Below, piece by piece: positions 32,740 to 41,453 of a stretch of DNA of 55,023 bases. Made by a program: the position numbers and the translations under genes. The notes below the pieces were generated by a model. That model searched no databases. It was given only the letters and a program-made list of their open reading frames with translations, and had not been told where the DNA came from. Source of the DNA: an uncultured Eubacteriales bacterium (GTDB lineage Bacteria > Bacillota > Clostridia > Oscillospirales > CAG-272); NCBI GenBank assembly GCA_900546315.1, contig URCP01000006.1:1-55023 (forward strand), in the 5' to 3' direction. Positions within the stretch are counted from its first letter, which is position 1, and every line of letters begins with the position of its first letter.

Positions 32740-33609
32740 TTATTTGTCCTCGAGGGCTTCAGAGCATCCGAGAAGACGGATCAGTTCTTCAAGCTCGTCT
32801 GAGTTTTTATAGGATATGGAAATGGATCTGCGGCGCTTCGAGCGTGAGATCCGCACCTTGTGCCCGAGCGACTCCGTGAGCTTCTGCTCGAGCGATGAAT
32901 AATAGCTGTCGGCGACAGGATCGTTCTTTTTCGGCTCAGGTTTTGAGTTAAGCTTCTTTATGAGCTCTTCCGCCGCTCTTACTGAGAGCTCATGGTCGAC
33001 TATGGTTTTCGCGGCGTCCGGTATCAAGGTCTTGTCGTTAAGTCCGAGAAGAGCGCGCGCGTGCCCCGCGGAGAGCGACTTGTGCCCGACGAGAGATATG
33101 ACCTCGTCCGGCAGCTCGAGCAGTCGCAGCGCGTTTGCTATCGCCGCGCGGCTCTTTCCCACGCGTTTTGCCGCCTGCTCCTGCGTCAGGTTGTAGTCCT
33201 CGATCAGCGATTTGAGACCTTCCGCTTCTTCAATCGGATTCAGGTCCTCACGCTGTATGTTCTCTACGAGGGCGTATTCGGCGGCTTTCCTGTCGTCGGC
33301 GTCGATTATGACGACCGGCACTTCGGACAGCCCCGCCATGCGCGCGGCTCTCCACCGGCGCTCGCCGGCGACTATCGAGTAGAGTGCCGAGCTTCCCGAC
33401 GGGCGGACTATTATCGGTTGGATGAGTCCGTTCGCGGCGATTGAGTCCGCGAGGGAAGAGAGCGATTCCGGGTCGAAAGTCTTTCTCGGCTGGTCCCGCC
33501 GCGGTTCTATGTCGGATACCGCGAGCTTGTCTGTTCGTTCGGGAGAGTCAGGAGTGTTGTCTATGAAGATCGCGTCCATTCCTCTTCCGAGCGCCTGTTT
33601 CTTTGGCAT
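32740..33609 (-). CDS. parB: Chromosome-partitioning protein ParB (Spo0J)
   Basis: ParB/Spo0J binds parS, spreads as a CTP-dependent clamp and directs origin segregation. The 289-residue sequence has the ParB N-terminal box (QPRKTFDPESLSSLADSIAANGLIQPIIVRP), the CTP-binding GERRWRAA motif, and ENIQREDLNPIEEA. The helix-turn-helix QEQAAKRVGKSRAAIANALRLL and a C-terminal dimerisation region follow. The ATG at 33609 has CCGGAG 8 bases upstream. It forms an operon parA-parB-serS. Two parS sites lie upstream of parA and one in cinA. Confidence 0.95.
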   Translation of the reverse strand: MPKKQALGRGMDAIFIDNTPDSPERTDKLAVSDIEPRRDQPRKTFDPESLSSLADSIAANGLIQPIIVRPSGSSALYSIVAGERRWRAARMAGLSEVPVVIIDADDRKAAEYALVENIQREDLNPIEEAEGLKSLIEDYNLTQEQAAKRVGKSRAAIANALRLLELPDEVISLVGHKSLSAGHARALLGLNDKTLIPDAAKTIVDHELSVRAAEELIKKLNSKPEPKKNDPVADSYYSSLEQKLTESLGHKVRISRSKRRRSISISYKNSDELEELIRLLGCSEALEDK

Positions 33610-33652
33610 TTGGTTCACTCCGGAAATTTTTTTGTCTGCGGGCTTCGGGGGC

Positions 33653-34417
33653 TCAGAGCGTCCGCTCGAGTATCTCCTTCGCGACGTCGTTGTAAGCGCG
33701 CGCGCCCTTTGAGTATTTGTCGTAATAAATGATCGGTTCGCCGTAGCTCGGCGCCTCGGACAGCTTCACGTTCCGCACGATGCCGGTCGCGAACAGCTTG
33801 TCGGCGTAGTACTTCTTGATCTCCTCGAGCACCTGCGCGGACAGATTGAGCCGCCCGTTATACATCGTGATGAGTATTCCGGTGATCTCGAGACCCGGGT
33901 TGTAGAGACGCTTCACGTTGCGTATCGAGAGCATGAGCTGCGAGAGCCCTTCGAGCGAGTAGAACTCGCACTGCATCGGTATAATGACGCCGCTGCTCGC
34001 CGCGAGCGCGTTTATCGAGAGTATGCCGAGGGACGGCGGACAGTCGATGAATATGTAGTCATAATCGTCCGCTATCTCCGCGAGCGCGTTTTTCAGTATG
34101 AGCTCGCGTTTTTCCATATCGATGAGCTCGAATTCCGCGCCGGCGAGGGCTATCTGGGACGGTATCGCGAAAAGGTTCGCGAACCCCGTGTCCACAACCG
34201 CTTCGGACGCCTTTGCGCGACCGATGACGACATCGTATGAGGAAATCTTTACTCCTCTCTTCTGGATGCCGACTCCGCTCGTTGCGTTGCCCTGCGGGTC
34301 GAGATCGACGAGGAGCGTTTTTTTGCCGAGAGCGCCGACGGCCGCGGCACAGTTGACGGCTGAGGTTGTCTTGCCGACGCCGCCCTTCTGGTTTGCGAGT
34401 GAGATGATATAAGCCAT
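33653..34417 (-). CDS. parA: Chromosome-partitioning ATPase ParA (Soj)
   Basis: The 254-residue ParA/Soj ATPase acts with ParB in origin segregation and, in Bacillus, regulates DnaA. The deviant Walker A KGGVGKTT appears at residues 11-18 (MAYIISLANQKGGVGKTTSA). Walker A' is LLVDLDPQGN and Walker B is YIFIDCPPSLG. The ATG at 34417 has GGAG 6 bases upstream; the in-frame extension to 34498 would run past the transcription start and is rejected. A perfect-consensus promoter lies at 34502-34530. Confidence 0.96.
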   Translation of the reverse strand: MAYIISLANQKGGVGKTTSAVNCAAAVGALGKKTLLVDLDPQGNATSGVGIQKRGVKISSYDVVIGRAKASEAVVDTGFANLFAIPSQIALAGAEFELIDMEKRELILKNALAEIADDYDYIFIDCPPSLGILSINALAASSGVIIPMQCEFYSLEGLSQLMLSIRNVKRLYNPGLEITGILITMYNGRLNLSAQVLEEIKKYYADKLFATGIVRNVKLSEAPSYGEPIIYYDKYSKGARAYNDVAKEILERTL

Positions 34418-34501
34418 GCGACACTCCGTTTGATGGTACTTAATGTTACAAAAGTAAAGCTGATACGCGTTATATGCGCCGACGATACTTGTACACATAA
34501 T

Positions 34502-34530
34502 ATTATACCAAGAAACTTGTCAAATGTCAA
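34502..34530 (-). promoter_or_regulatory. parA promoter
   Basis: On the minus strand TTGACA (34525-34530) and TATAAT (34502-34507) are 17 bases apart, a full consensus. The parS pair is about 75 bases further upstream. Confidence 0.88.
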
Positions 34531-34604
34531 TCCCTTTTTTGTGAATAACCGGCTCAAACCGCATTTTTATACGACTTTTTTCAGAAATTCAGATGTGAGC
34601 TCAA

Positions 34605-34620
34605 TGTTTCACGTGAAACA
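34605..34620. other. parS: parS site 1 (perfect consensus)
   Basis: TGTTTCACGTGAAACA, identical to the widely conserved 16-bp parS palindrome, lies between noc and parA. Confidence 0.95.
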
Positions 34621-34633
34621 ACTCTATGCGACA

Positions 34634-34649
34634 CGTTTCACGTGAAACA
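34634..34649. other. parS: parS site 2 (one mismatch)
   Basis: CGTTTCACGTGAAACA differs from consensus only at its first base. It starts 29 bases after site 1 and ends 3 bases before the noc stop codon. Confidence 0.92.
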
Positions 34650-34652
34650 TAT

Positions 34653-35609
34653 TTATCTGTTTGGTATCCGTATAATGACCTCTACCCCGCCCTCTACCTC
34701 GTTGCGTTCGCTCGATACCGCGATGCCCGCCTGTCTTACAAGCGCGACCGCCTTATCTATCGAGTTGTAGAATATGCGGATGTCCTTGAGCACGATTTTT
34801 CGCGGCGAGCGCTGACGGCGGGACGAGTCGGATTCGGCGAGCAGTCTTTCTATGTACGCTTCTGTCGTCGCGACATTCAGCTGATGGGCGTTTATGTAGT
34901 CGATTATCCGCAGGCGCTGTTCGACCGAGTCGATCTTGAGCAGTGCGCGTGCATGGCGCTCAGTCAGATTGTAGGCGAGAATCTTTTCCCGTTCCGGCGC
35001 GGTGAGCCGGAGTATGCGCAGCTTGTTCGCCACGAACGACTGCGACATTGAGAGCTGTCTTGCGACTTCCTCCTGAGTGAGATCGTAAATGTCGATGAGC
35101 GCGGCGATCGAGCTTGCCTGTTCGAATATATTGAGGTTTTCACGCTGTATGTTCTCGATGATGGCGAGCTCCGCCGATTTGCGGCTGTCGACGTCGACTA
35201 TTATACACGGAACGGTCCGGAGACTGAGAAGCTTCGCGGCGCGGAGACGTCTCTCCCCCGCGACGACCTCCATTCGCTGTTCTCCGAGCGGGAGAAGCTC
35301 GTCCTCTTCCATTCTGCGCACGGTGAGCGGCTGGAGAATTCCGTATTGCCTTATGCTGTCTGCGAGGCGTATGATTGACTCGTCCTCGAACTGACGGCGG
35401 GGCTGAGACGGGTTCGGAACTATGCGTTCGATCGGAATGTTGTGGATGCGTCCGTATTCGTCGGCTTTCCGCTGTTTTATGTCGGCGGCGGTCTTTTCGG
35501 CTTTCAGAGCGGATTCCTTTTCGGCGAGCTCCTGCCAGCGTTTGTCGAGCTTTTCCCGCTCGGCGGCGAGTTCCTTTTTCGGGCTTTTGAAGATGTTCAG
35601 CGCGGTCAT
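34653..35609 (-). CDS. noc: ParB-like nucleoid occlusion protein Noc
   Basis: A second ParB-fold protein (318 residues), most likely Noc, which binds its own palindromic sites and the membrane to keep the division ring off the nucleoid. It has an N-terminal extension with a Lys/Glu-rich coiled coil (KKELAAEREKLDKRWQELAE). The ParB box VPNPSQPRRQFEDESIIRLAD, CTP motif GERRLRAAK, ENIQRENLNIFEQ and an HTH near EEVARQLSMSQSFVANKLRIL follow. The start at 35609 has AAAGGA 8 bases upstream; the extension to 35669 would pass through the candidate Noc sites. The position between rsmG and parA matches Bacillus noc. Confidence 0.88.
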   Translation of the reverse strand: MTALNIFKSPKKELAAEREKLDKRWQELAEKESALKAEKTAADIKQRKADEYGRIHNIPIERIVPNPSQPRRQFEDESIIRLADSIRQYGILQPLTVRRMEEDELLPLGEQRMEVVAGERRLRAAKLLSLRTVPCIIVDVDSRKSAELAIIENIQRENLNIFEQASSIAALIDIYDLTQEEVARQLSMSQSFVANKLRILRLTAPEREKILAYNLTERHARALLKIDSVEQRLRIIDYINAHQLNVATTEAYIERLLAESDSSRRQRSPRKIVLKDIRIFYNSIDKAVALVRQAGIAVSSERNEVEGGVEVIIRIPNR

Positions 35610-35638
35610 TTTTATCGTCCTTTCTGTTTTGTCCCCTG

Positions 35639-35692
35639 ATTTCCGGGGAATTATTTTCTCGGGAAACATTGGCTATGTGTTTCCCTGGAAAT
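35639..35692. promoter_or_regulatory. Three Noc-binding-site-like palindromes upstream of noc
   Basis: Compared with the Bacillus Noc site ATTTCCCGGGAAAT: ATTTCCGGGGAATT at 35639-35652 matches 12/14, TTTTCTCGGGAAAC at 35654-35667 matches 11/14, and GTTTCCCTGGAAAT at 35679-35692 matches 12/14. They lie 30-83 bases upstream of the noc start codon. Confidence 0.55.
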
Positions 35693-35815
35693 ATCCTGCC
35701 CGATAATGATATCACAGATAAGGCGAGAAGCGGCGCGATTTTTGAGCATCGTTTTTTCGCGCGGCTTGTCGACCGACCGGAAAATCCTGCGAAGTATATT
35801 CCGCGCGAAAAAAAG

Positions 35816-35836
35816 AAAGCCGCTCAGAGCGGCTTT
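35816..35836 (-). terminator. Terminator overlapping the rsmG stop codon
   Basis: AAAGCCGCTC / GAGCGGCTTT with a tiny loop spans the rsmG stop codon (35824-35826). The minus strand then reads CTTTTTTTC. The last rsmG codons are thus part of the terminator. Confidence 0.82.
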
Positions 35837-36546
35837 TTCGTGATTTGTGAATTATTGCGCGGATAGTTGTCCGGCGTGTTCTTTACTTTTGAGACGATGA
35901 CGAATACGCGCGGGAGATGTTCGTCACTGGCGTTCAGTGTGAAGTCGATGACTTTCGCGGTTTTTCCGCCGAGCTTCGATATCGCGTTTTCCGCTTCCTG
36001 AACCTCATCCGCCGCGTGGGCCTTCATCGCTATGAATATTCCGCCCTTTTTGACGTAGGGAACGCAGAGCTCAGACAGCACGTTGAGTCTCGCGACGGCT
36101 CTCGCGACTGCGACGTCGTACTTTTCGCGGTAATCCGGGTCGTGTGAGAGTTCCTCCGCCCTCGCGGAGATGGCGGTCAGGTTTCCGAGCCTGAGCATCG
36201 CCGCTGTCTCGTTTATATAGTTGATGCGTTTCGCTGTCGAGTCGAGAGCGGTTATCCTCAGGTCCGGTCTCGCGATGGCGAGCGGAAGTGACGGGAACCC
36301 TGCCCCGCAGCCGATGTCGATGATCTCCGAGCCTTCCGGAATATGATCCGAGACTGCGAGCGAGTCGACATAGTGCTTGACGATTATCCCGTCCGTGTCC
36401 GTGATCGCGGTCAGGTTCATGTGCGCGTTCACCTCGAGCATACGGTCTGTCAGCGCCTCGAAGCGTCCGGCGAGCTTTTCATCGGCGAATTTTCCAAGAC
36501 CGTTTTTGCACATGGCTGTGAGGAATTTTTCTGTGAATTCAGACAT
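35824..36546 (-). CDS. rsmG: 16S rRNA (guanine-N7) methyltransferase RsmG
   Basis: The 240-residue RsmG (GidB) methylates G527 of 16S rRNA using SAM. N-terminal NAHMNLTAITDTDGIIVKHYVDSL, the SAM-binding motif IDIGCGAGFPSLPLAIARPDL and DVAVARAVARLNVLSEL are diagnostic. The last ~20 residues are variable and end inside the terminator. It follows mnmG by 12 bases on the same strand, the common mnmG-rsmG pair. Confidence 0.96.
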   Translation of the reverse strand: MSEFTEKFLTAMCKNGLGKFADEKLAGRFEALTDRMLEVNAHMNLTAITDTDGIIVKHYVDSLAVSDHIPEGSEIIDIGCGAGFPSLPLAIARPDLRITALDSTAKRINYINETAAMLRLGNLTAISARAEELSHDPDYREKYDVAVARAVARLNVLSELCVPYVKKGGIFIAMKAHAADEVQEAENAISKLGGKTAKVIDFTLNASDEHLPRVFVIVSKVKNTPDNYPRNNSQITKKPL

Positions 36547-36558
36547 TGCGGTTTCCTT

Positions 36559-38481
36559 TCACGCGAAGTGTATGAGCAGCACCGAGATGTCCGCGGGAGA
36601 TACCCCGCTTATCCGCGACGCCTGCCCTATCGTGAGCGGCTGTATGCGGTTCAGCTTCTGAACTGCCTCGATGCGTATCCCGCCGATCGTCGCGTAATCG
36701 AACGGCGACGGGAGTTTCTTTTCCTCAAGCTTCTTCATACGCGCGACCTCGGCGAGCTGACGCTTTATATAACCCGCGTATTTTATCTTCGTTTCCGCCT
36801 GAAGTCTGACGCGCGGCGGAAGCTCCGGACGGCTTTTATCGACGACCGCGAGCTTGTCGTAGGTCAGCTCCGGACGGCGGAGAAGGTCGGCGAGACGGAC
36901 GCCGGTTGTGACTTTCGTCGAGCCGTTTTCCTCGAGAAGTCTGTCGAGCTCGTCTGACGGTGATACCGAGGTTTCCTCAAGACGTCGTACTTCCCTTTCG
37001 ACCTCGGCGATCTCTTCTTTGAATCTCTCCCAGCGCTCGTCCGTGATAAGCCCGACGCGGCGACCTATGGGGGTCAGACGCTCCGCGGCGTTGTCCTGGC
37101 GCAGGAGGAGTCTGTACTCGGAGCGTGAGGTCATGATCCGGTACGGTTCTTTTGTACCTTTCGTGACGAGGTCGTCTATCAAGGTTCCGATATATGAGCT
37201 CTCGCGCGGGAGAAGCATCGGTTCTTCGCCTTTGATCTTCAGCGCGGCGTTTATTCCGGCGACGATGCCCTGCGCGGCGGCTTCCTCGTATCCGGAGCTG
37301 CCGTTGAACTGACCGGCGCCGTAGAGTCCGCCGATCGACTTGAACTCAAGCGTCGGATAGAGCTGTGTCGGGTCGACGCAGTCGTATTCGATGGCGTATG
37401 CGGTGCGCATTATCTCGGCGTGCTCAAAGCCCTCGAGACTGTGAAGCATCTCGACCTGCACCTCTTCCGGCAGAGATGAGGAGAAGCCCTGTATATACAT
37501 CTCGTCGGTCCCGGTCCCCATCGGCTCGATGAAGAGCTGGTGCCGCTCCTTGTCCGCGAAGCGCATGACTTTGTCCTCGATACTCGGGCAGTAGCGGGGA
37601 CCTACTCCCTCGATCATTCCCGAATAAAGCGGTGAGCGGGACATATTCGCCCGGATGATGTCATGGGTGTGTTTGTTCGTGTAGACGATGTGGCATGGGA
37701 TCTGTTCGCGTCGGTTCAGCTCTTCCCTGTCGCTGTCGACCGAGAAAGGATCGATGTCCTTGTCTCCGGGCTGTACCTCGAGGTGTGAGAAATCTATGGA
37801 GCGGCGGTGTACTCTCGCCGGAGTGCCGGTCTTGAAGCGCATCAGCCGTATTCCCTCGCGCACAAGATTCCCAGAGAGCTCCGTCGCCGGGAGCATACCG
37901 TCCGGACCGGAGGAGTACGCGACCTCGCCGACGATGACCCTGCCGCGGAGGTAAGTTCCGGAGCAGATCACGGCGGCGTTGCAGCGCCATCTCGCGCCGA
38001 GCTTCGTTATGACGGCGGTGATGTGCTTTCCGCCCTCGTCGCTCGTTTCGATATCGGTGATCTCCGCCTGTATCAGCCGGAGATTCTTTGTCTCCTCTAT
38101 CGTGTGCTTCATTATCATGCGGTAGCGCTGGCGGTCTGCCTGTATACGCTTTGAGTGAACGGCGGTGCCTTTACCGAGATTGAGCACTCTTGATTGCAGA
38201 GTGACTTTGTCCGCGGCTTTTCCCATCTCTCCGCCTAGAGCGTCGATCTCGTAGACGAGATGCCCCTTGCCGGTGCCGCCGATCGACGGGTTGCACGGCA
38301 TATTTCCGACGGCGTCGAGATTGATTGTGAACAGGACTGTGGAAAGTCCCATCCGCGCGGCGGCGAGCGCTGCCTCAATCCCGGCGTGTCCCGCGCCGAT
38401 GACGCAGACATCGACCTCCCCGGCGTCGTATATCCGGCAGATCCTGTTCTGTTCTGTGTTGTTTCCGGTGTTATCCTGCAT
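36559..38481 (-). CDS. mnmG: tRNA uridine 5-carboxymethylaminomethyl modification enzyme MnmG
   Basis: The FAD-dependent partner of MnmE (GidA), about 640 residues. The dinucleotide-binding motif VCVIGAGHAGIEAALAAARM, the GNMPCNPSIGGTGKGHLVYE segment with catalytic Cys, GTYLRGRVIVGE and the C-terminal HRPLTIGQASRISGVSPADI-type end are present. The start is uncertain: ATG 38481 has only a weak AAAGAG, while an in-frame GTG at 38514 has none. The palindromic repeat copy 2 lies directly upstream. It heads mnmG-rsmG on the strand opposite to mnmE. Confidence 0.95.
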   Translation of the reverse strand: MQDNTGNNTEQNRICRIYDAGEVDVCVIGAGHAGIEAALAAARMGLSTVLFTINLDAVGNMPCNPSIGGTGKGHLVYEIDALGGEMGKAADKVTLQSRVLNLGKGTAVHSKRIQADRQRYRMIMKHTIEETKNLRLIQAEITDIETSDEGGKHITAVITKLGARWRCNAAVICSGTYLRGRVIVGEVAYSSGPDGMLPATELSGNLVREGIRLMRFKTGTPARVHRRSIDFSHLEVQPGDKDIDPFSVDSDREELNRREQIPCHIVYTNKHTHDIIRANMSRSPLYSGMIEGVGPRYCPSIEDKVMRFADKERHQLFIEPMGTGTDEMYIQGFSSSLPEEVQVEMLHSLEGFEHAEIMRTAYAIEYDCVDPTQLYPTLEFKSIGGLYGAGQFNGSSGYEEAAAQGIVAGINAALKIKGEEPMLLPRESSYIGTLIDDLVTKGTKEPYRIMTSRSEYRLLLRQDNAAERLTPIGRRVGLITDERWERFKEEIAEVEREVRRLEETSVSPSDELDRLLEENGSTKVTTGVRLADLLRRPELTYDKLAVVDKSRPELPPRVRLQAETKIKYAGYIKRQLAEVARMKKLEEKKLPSPFDYATIGGIRIEAVQKLNRIQPLTIGQASRISGVSPADISVLLIHFA

Positions 38482-38530
38482 ATATATATTGCTCTTTTCA
38501 GTGAGGTTTTGCACAGCGCTGTTGAAGAAA

Positions 38531-38612
38531 ACACTGATTTAAGGTTGTTTTCGCAGAAAAAAGCCCATAAACCTGGGGACTTTTTTCTGCGAAAACCCGA
38601 TTTATTCAGTGT
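38531..38612 (+). repeat. 82-bp palindromic repeat, copy 2
   Basis: Same element as 26948-27029, with identical inner arms TTTTCGCAGAAAAAAG / CTTTTTTCTGCGAAAA, ends ACACTGATTT and TTTATTCAGTGT, and the same orientation. It lies between mnmG and the upstream WG-repeat gene, both on the minus strand. Its A- and T-runs flanking the stem could terminate transcription in either direction. Confidence 0.88.
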
Positions 38613-38619
38613 ATCCTTA

Positions 38620-40155
38620 TCATTTCAGCTTATTGAATATCGTCCAGCCGTTGTTCTTGTCCCACGCGGAGATTATTCCTCCGGAGCAGGACTGGACATT
38701 GTCGAATATCAGCGGGATCACGATGTTGCCCTCGGTGTCGATGAGCCCGACGTTTCCGTTCTTTCCGAGGACCGCGAGACCTTCGACGAACGGTTCTGCG
38801 GTATCATATTCCGGTTGGGCTATCCATCTGCCCGTGTAATCCATGAAGCCGAAAAGCCCGTCTTTCTCGAGCAGGAATACGCCGTCCGAGTATGCCTTGA
38901 CCTCGAATCCGCCGGGAATGCTGTATTCGGTCCCGTCGGTGCGTATGACTTTCTCGAAGTCGGTCGTGACGCGCATCTCGCCTTTCTCATAGTGGAAAGC
39001 GTCATACTCGCGCACGCGCACCCTGACGAGCCCGTGGTCGAAGTAATAGAAGCCGAGCGACTCTGTGCCGTTCGTGTCCGGGGCGTACATGAAGGAGTAG
39101 ACTCTCCAGTGCCACTTCTGGTTGATGTACGGCGCCGGATTTGACGCGATCTGATCGTAGAACCAGTTCTGTATAAAAGACATATGTCCTTCTTCGTTGA
39201 TGACAGCCGCGAGACCCTCGCTGTAGTTGTACGCTTTCGTGAACTTGAAGTGTGTGCGCATGGATGTCGGCGACGAGCCGTAGCCGTACATCATTGACGA
39301 CGGGTCGTAGTAGCGGTTTATCCCGTTGTCCGACTTTCCGAATGAGCTCGGGTAGTTGAAATACAGCCCGCGCCCGTCGGCGGCGTCATCGTAGTCACTC
39401 AGGATGAGCTTCCCTTCAGGACTTATTTTATAGTACTGCGTAAATGTGACGCTCGGGTTGTATCTTGACCTGACCTCCGCCCTGAACTGCGGTGAGTCGT
39501 CGGAGCCGCGCGTGTAAGCGGGCTTGTAGGTTTCAACGTCGAAGTTTGACATTACCAGCTTTCCGGAACTGTCGAGAAGATAAGCCTTTGACCCGGTGTC
39601 CACGATAATGTAGTCCATATAGGTCTCGACGAGCGGTCTCTGTGCCGTCACGGTCTTTTCGACGGTTTCATAGGTTCCGTATTCATCATCATGAACACGC
39701 TCATACACGGTTTCCTGACGCGACCTCAGCGAATAGTCTTTCCGTATCGCGACGTCCGGGTCGCACAGGGTCAGACGCATACCAGACGAGTAGTTTTCGT
39801 CGGTGATTGTCCATCCCTTTTTCAGCGCGTCCTGGGTCGTGCTCATGAGGCTCAGGAATTTGCTGACCTCGTCCTCCTCCGGCGCGTCTGTGACTGTCCC
39901 GTCGATTATTGTCGTTTCATCGGAACTGTCGACGGGTGTACCGGTGTCAGTTGTGTCTGACGCTGTCATGTCGTCGACGATCGGCATATCGGTCGAGTTG
40001 TCCGGGAGAGTGTCGGGATTCTGCTCCGGACCGGTTGTCCGTTCTATGAACGTGAAGTCGTAAAGCCCGCGCTGATAGGCGATAGCGGCGAAGATCAGGA
40101 ACGCGAGAAGAGCGGTCGGGATCGCGCGGACAGCTATTTTCTTGAAGATTTTCAT
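38620..40155 (-). CDS. Membrane-anchored WG-repeat protein
   Basis: A 511-residue protein with an N-terminal signal anchor (MKIFKKIAVRAIPTALLAFLIFAAI) and an Asp/Thr/Pro-rich spacer (about residues 35-100). The large extracellular region ends in WG (KWG)-type beta repeats: GVFLLEKDGLFGFMDYTGRW, EGLAVLGKNGNVGLIDTEG and GIISAWDKNNGWTIF. WG repeats are found on surface proteins of unknown role. The start at 40155 is fixed by AAAGGAG upstream. It follows rlmH by 26 bases and may share its transcript. The function is unknown. Confidence 0.82.
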   Translation of the reverse strand: MKIFKKIAVRAIPTALLAFLIFAAIAYQRGLYDFTFIERTTGPEQNPDTLPDNSTDMPIVDDMTASDTTDTGTPVDSSDETTIIDGTVTDAPEEDEVSKFLSLMSTTQDALKKGWTITDENYSSGMRLTLCDPDVAIRKDYSLRSRQETVYERVHDDEYGTYETVEKTVTAQRPLVETYMDYIIVDTGSKAYLLDSSGKLVMSNFDVETYKPAYTRGSDDSPQFRAEVRSRYNPSVTFTQYYKISPEGKLILSDYDDAADGRGLYFNYPSSFGKSDNGINRYYDPSSMMYGYGSSPTSMRTHFKFTKAYNYSEGLAAVINEEGHMSFIQNWFYDQIASNPAPYINQKWHWRVYSFMYAPDTNGTESLGFYYFDHGLVRVRVREYDAFHYEKGEMRVTTDFEKVIRTDGTEYSIPGGFEVKAYSDGVFLLEKDGLFGFMDYTGRWIAQPEYDTAEPFVEGLAVLGKNGNVGLIDTEGNIVIPLIFDNVQSCSGGIISAWDKNNGWTIFNKLK

Positions 40156-40181
40156 ATGTCTCCTTTCGCCATTTCTGATCA

Positions 40182-40664
40182 TTATTTGTGGTACTTCCCG
40201 CCGGAGGCGATTGAGAAGGCGCGGTATATCTGCTCGAGCAGAATGACGCGCATGAGCTGGTGCGGGAAGGTCATTTCGGAGATCGAGAGACGCATCGCCG
40301 CCCTTTTCTTGACCTCATCCGACAGTCCGTCCGACCCTCCAATGATGAAGCAGAACTCGGAGACACCGCAGCTCTCGAGCGAGACGAGCTTTTCCGAGAA
40401 TTCCGGACTTGACAGCTGCTTTCCCTCGACGCAGAGGGCTATGACGTGAGAGCGCGGCGGTATCGCAGCGATTATCCGCTCGCCTTCGCGCTTTATAGCG
40501 TTCTGTACCTCCGCAGGAGACGGCTTGTCGGACAACCGCTCGTCGCGTATTGAGATATTGTTTACAATTGCCCACGCGGATATGCGCTTTTCGTATTCGG
40601 CGACGGCGTCGGTGAGCCAGCGCTCCTTGAGCGTGCCGACAAAGATTATATCGAGCTTGACCAT
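40182..40664 (-). CDS. rlmH: 23S rRNA pseudouridine-1915 methyltransferase RlmH
   Basis: The 160-residue SPOUT-class methyltransferase modifies position 1915 of 23S rRNA. MVKLDIIFVGTLKERWLTDA, HVIALCVEGKQLSSPEFS, FIIGGSDGL and the C-terminal MTFPHQLMRVILLEQIYRAF are family-defining. Its ATG lies one base after the walJ stop codon, showing tight coupling. The same frame is open upstream to 41096 in antiparallel overlap with walJ, which is not coding. Confidence 0.96.
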   Translation of the reverse strand: MVKLDIIFVGTLKERWLTDAVAEYEKRISAWAIVNNISIRDERLSDKPSPAEVQNAIKREGERIIAAIPPRSHVIALCVEGKQLSSPEFSEKLVSLESCGVSEFCFIIGGSDGLSDEVKKRAAMRLSISEMTFPHQLMRVILLEQIYRAFSIASGGKYHK

Positions 40665-40665
40665 T

Positions 40666-41448
40666 TTATATGAGCTCCGTTGGTTCCGCCATAGCCGCGA
40701 CCCTGACCGTGGTTTCTGACCCGTCGAGGGCTTCCTCGGCGCAGGCGAGCGCGAGCTCCGGCAGATTGTTTTCGGGTGAGAGATGCGCGAGGAGTATGTG
40801 CTTCGTGCCGCCCGCGGCGAGCTTTTTCGCGAACGCCGCCGAGGTTTCGTTCGACAGGTGCCCGAAGTCGGACAGAATACGCAGTTTGACGTCATATGGA
40901 TAAGAGCCGCAGAGAAGCATATTCTCGTCATGGTTCGACTCGAGTATGACATTTTCCGCGCCGGTGAGAGCCGCTTCGACGTCCGGCGATATGTGCCCGA
41001 GGTCGGTGGCGAGGGCGAAAGTATCGTTCCCTGCCATGACCGTGAATCCGACACTGCAAACGCTGTCGTGCGGCGTCGGGAAGCTGCGTACCTCAAGCGA
41101 ACCGACAGTCTCGGAATAAACCGGCGTATGCAGCACGGCGCACTCCGCGACCGGCGCGTATTTCGCTTGATTCAGCATTGCATGTCCGGACTTTTCGGTG
41201 AGATGCACCGGAATGCCGTACTTTTTTGAGACTGTCGCGAGCCCGGATATGTGATCCGAGTGCTCGTGCGTCACAAATATCGCCTGAATGTTCTTAAGCG
41301 ACGAGCCGAGCGACATAAGCGCGCACTCGAGCCTTTTTGCTGAGATGCCCGCGTCGATGAGTATCTCGTCGGAGCCGTACCTTATGTAGACGGCGTTCCC
41401 CTTGGAGCTCGACGCGAGCGTGAAGACCTTTATATGTTGTTCTGACAT
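40666..41448 (-). CDS. walJ: MBL-fold metallohydrolase, WalJ/YycJ type
   Basis: The 260-residue metallo-beta-lactamase-fold hydrolase has the metal motif THEHSDH at about residues 59-65 and the second ligand-bearing PTPHDSV. SSSKGNAVYIRY and ILIDAGISAKRL near the start match the YycJ/WalJ group. In Bacillus, yycJ lies close to rlmH, as here, which supports the name. WalJ has been linked to coordinating replication with cell-wall control, but its substrate is not established. The walRK kinase genes are not in the window. Confidence 0.88.
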   Translation of the reverse strand: MSEQHIKVFTLASSSKGNAVYIRYGSDEILIDAGISAKRLECALMSLGSSLKNIQAIFVTHEHSDHISGLATVSKKYGIPVHLTEKSGHAMLNQAKYAPVAECAVLHTPVYSETVGSLEVRSFPTPHDSVCSVGFTVMAGNDTFALATDLGHISPDVEAALTGAENVILESNHDENMLLCGSYPYDVKLRILSDFGHLSNETSAAFAKKLAAGGTKHILLAHLSPENNLPELALACAEEALDGSETTVRVAAMAEPTELI

Positions 41449-41453
41449 TATTT

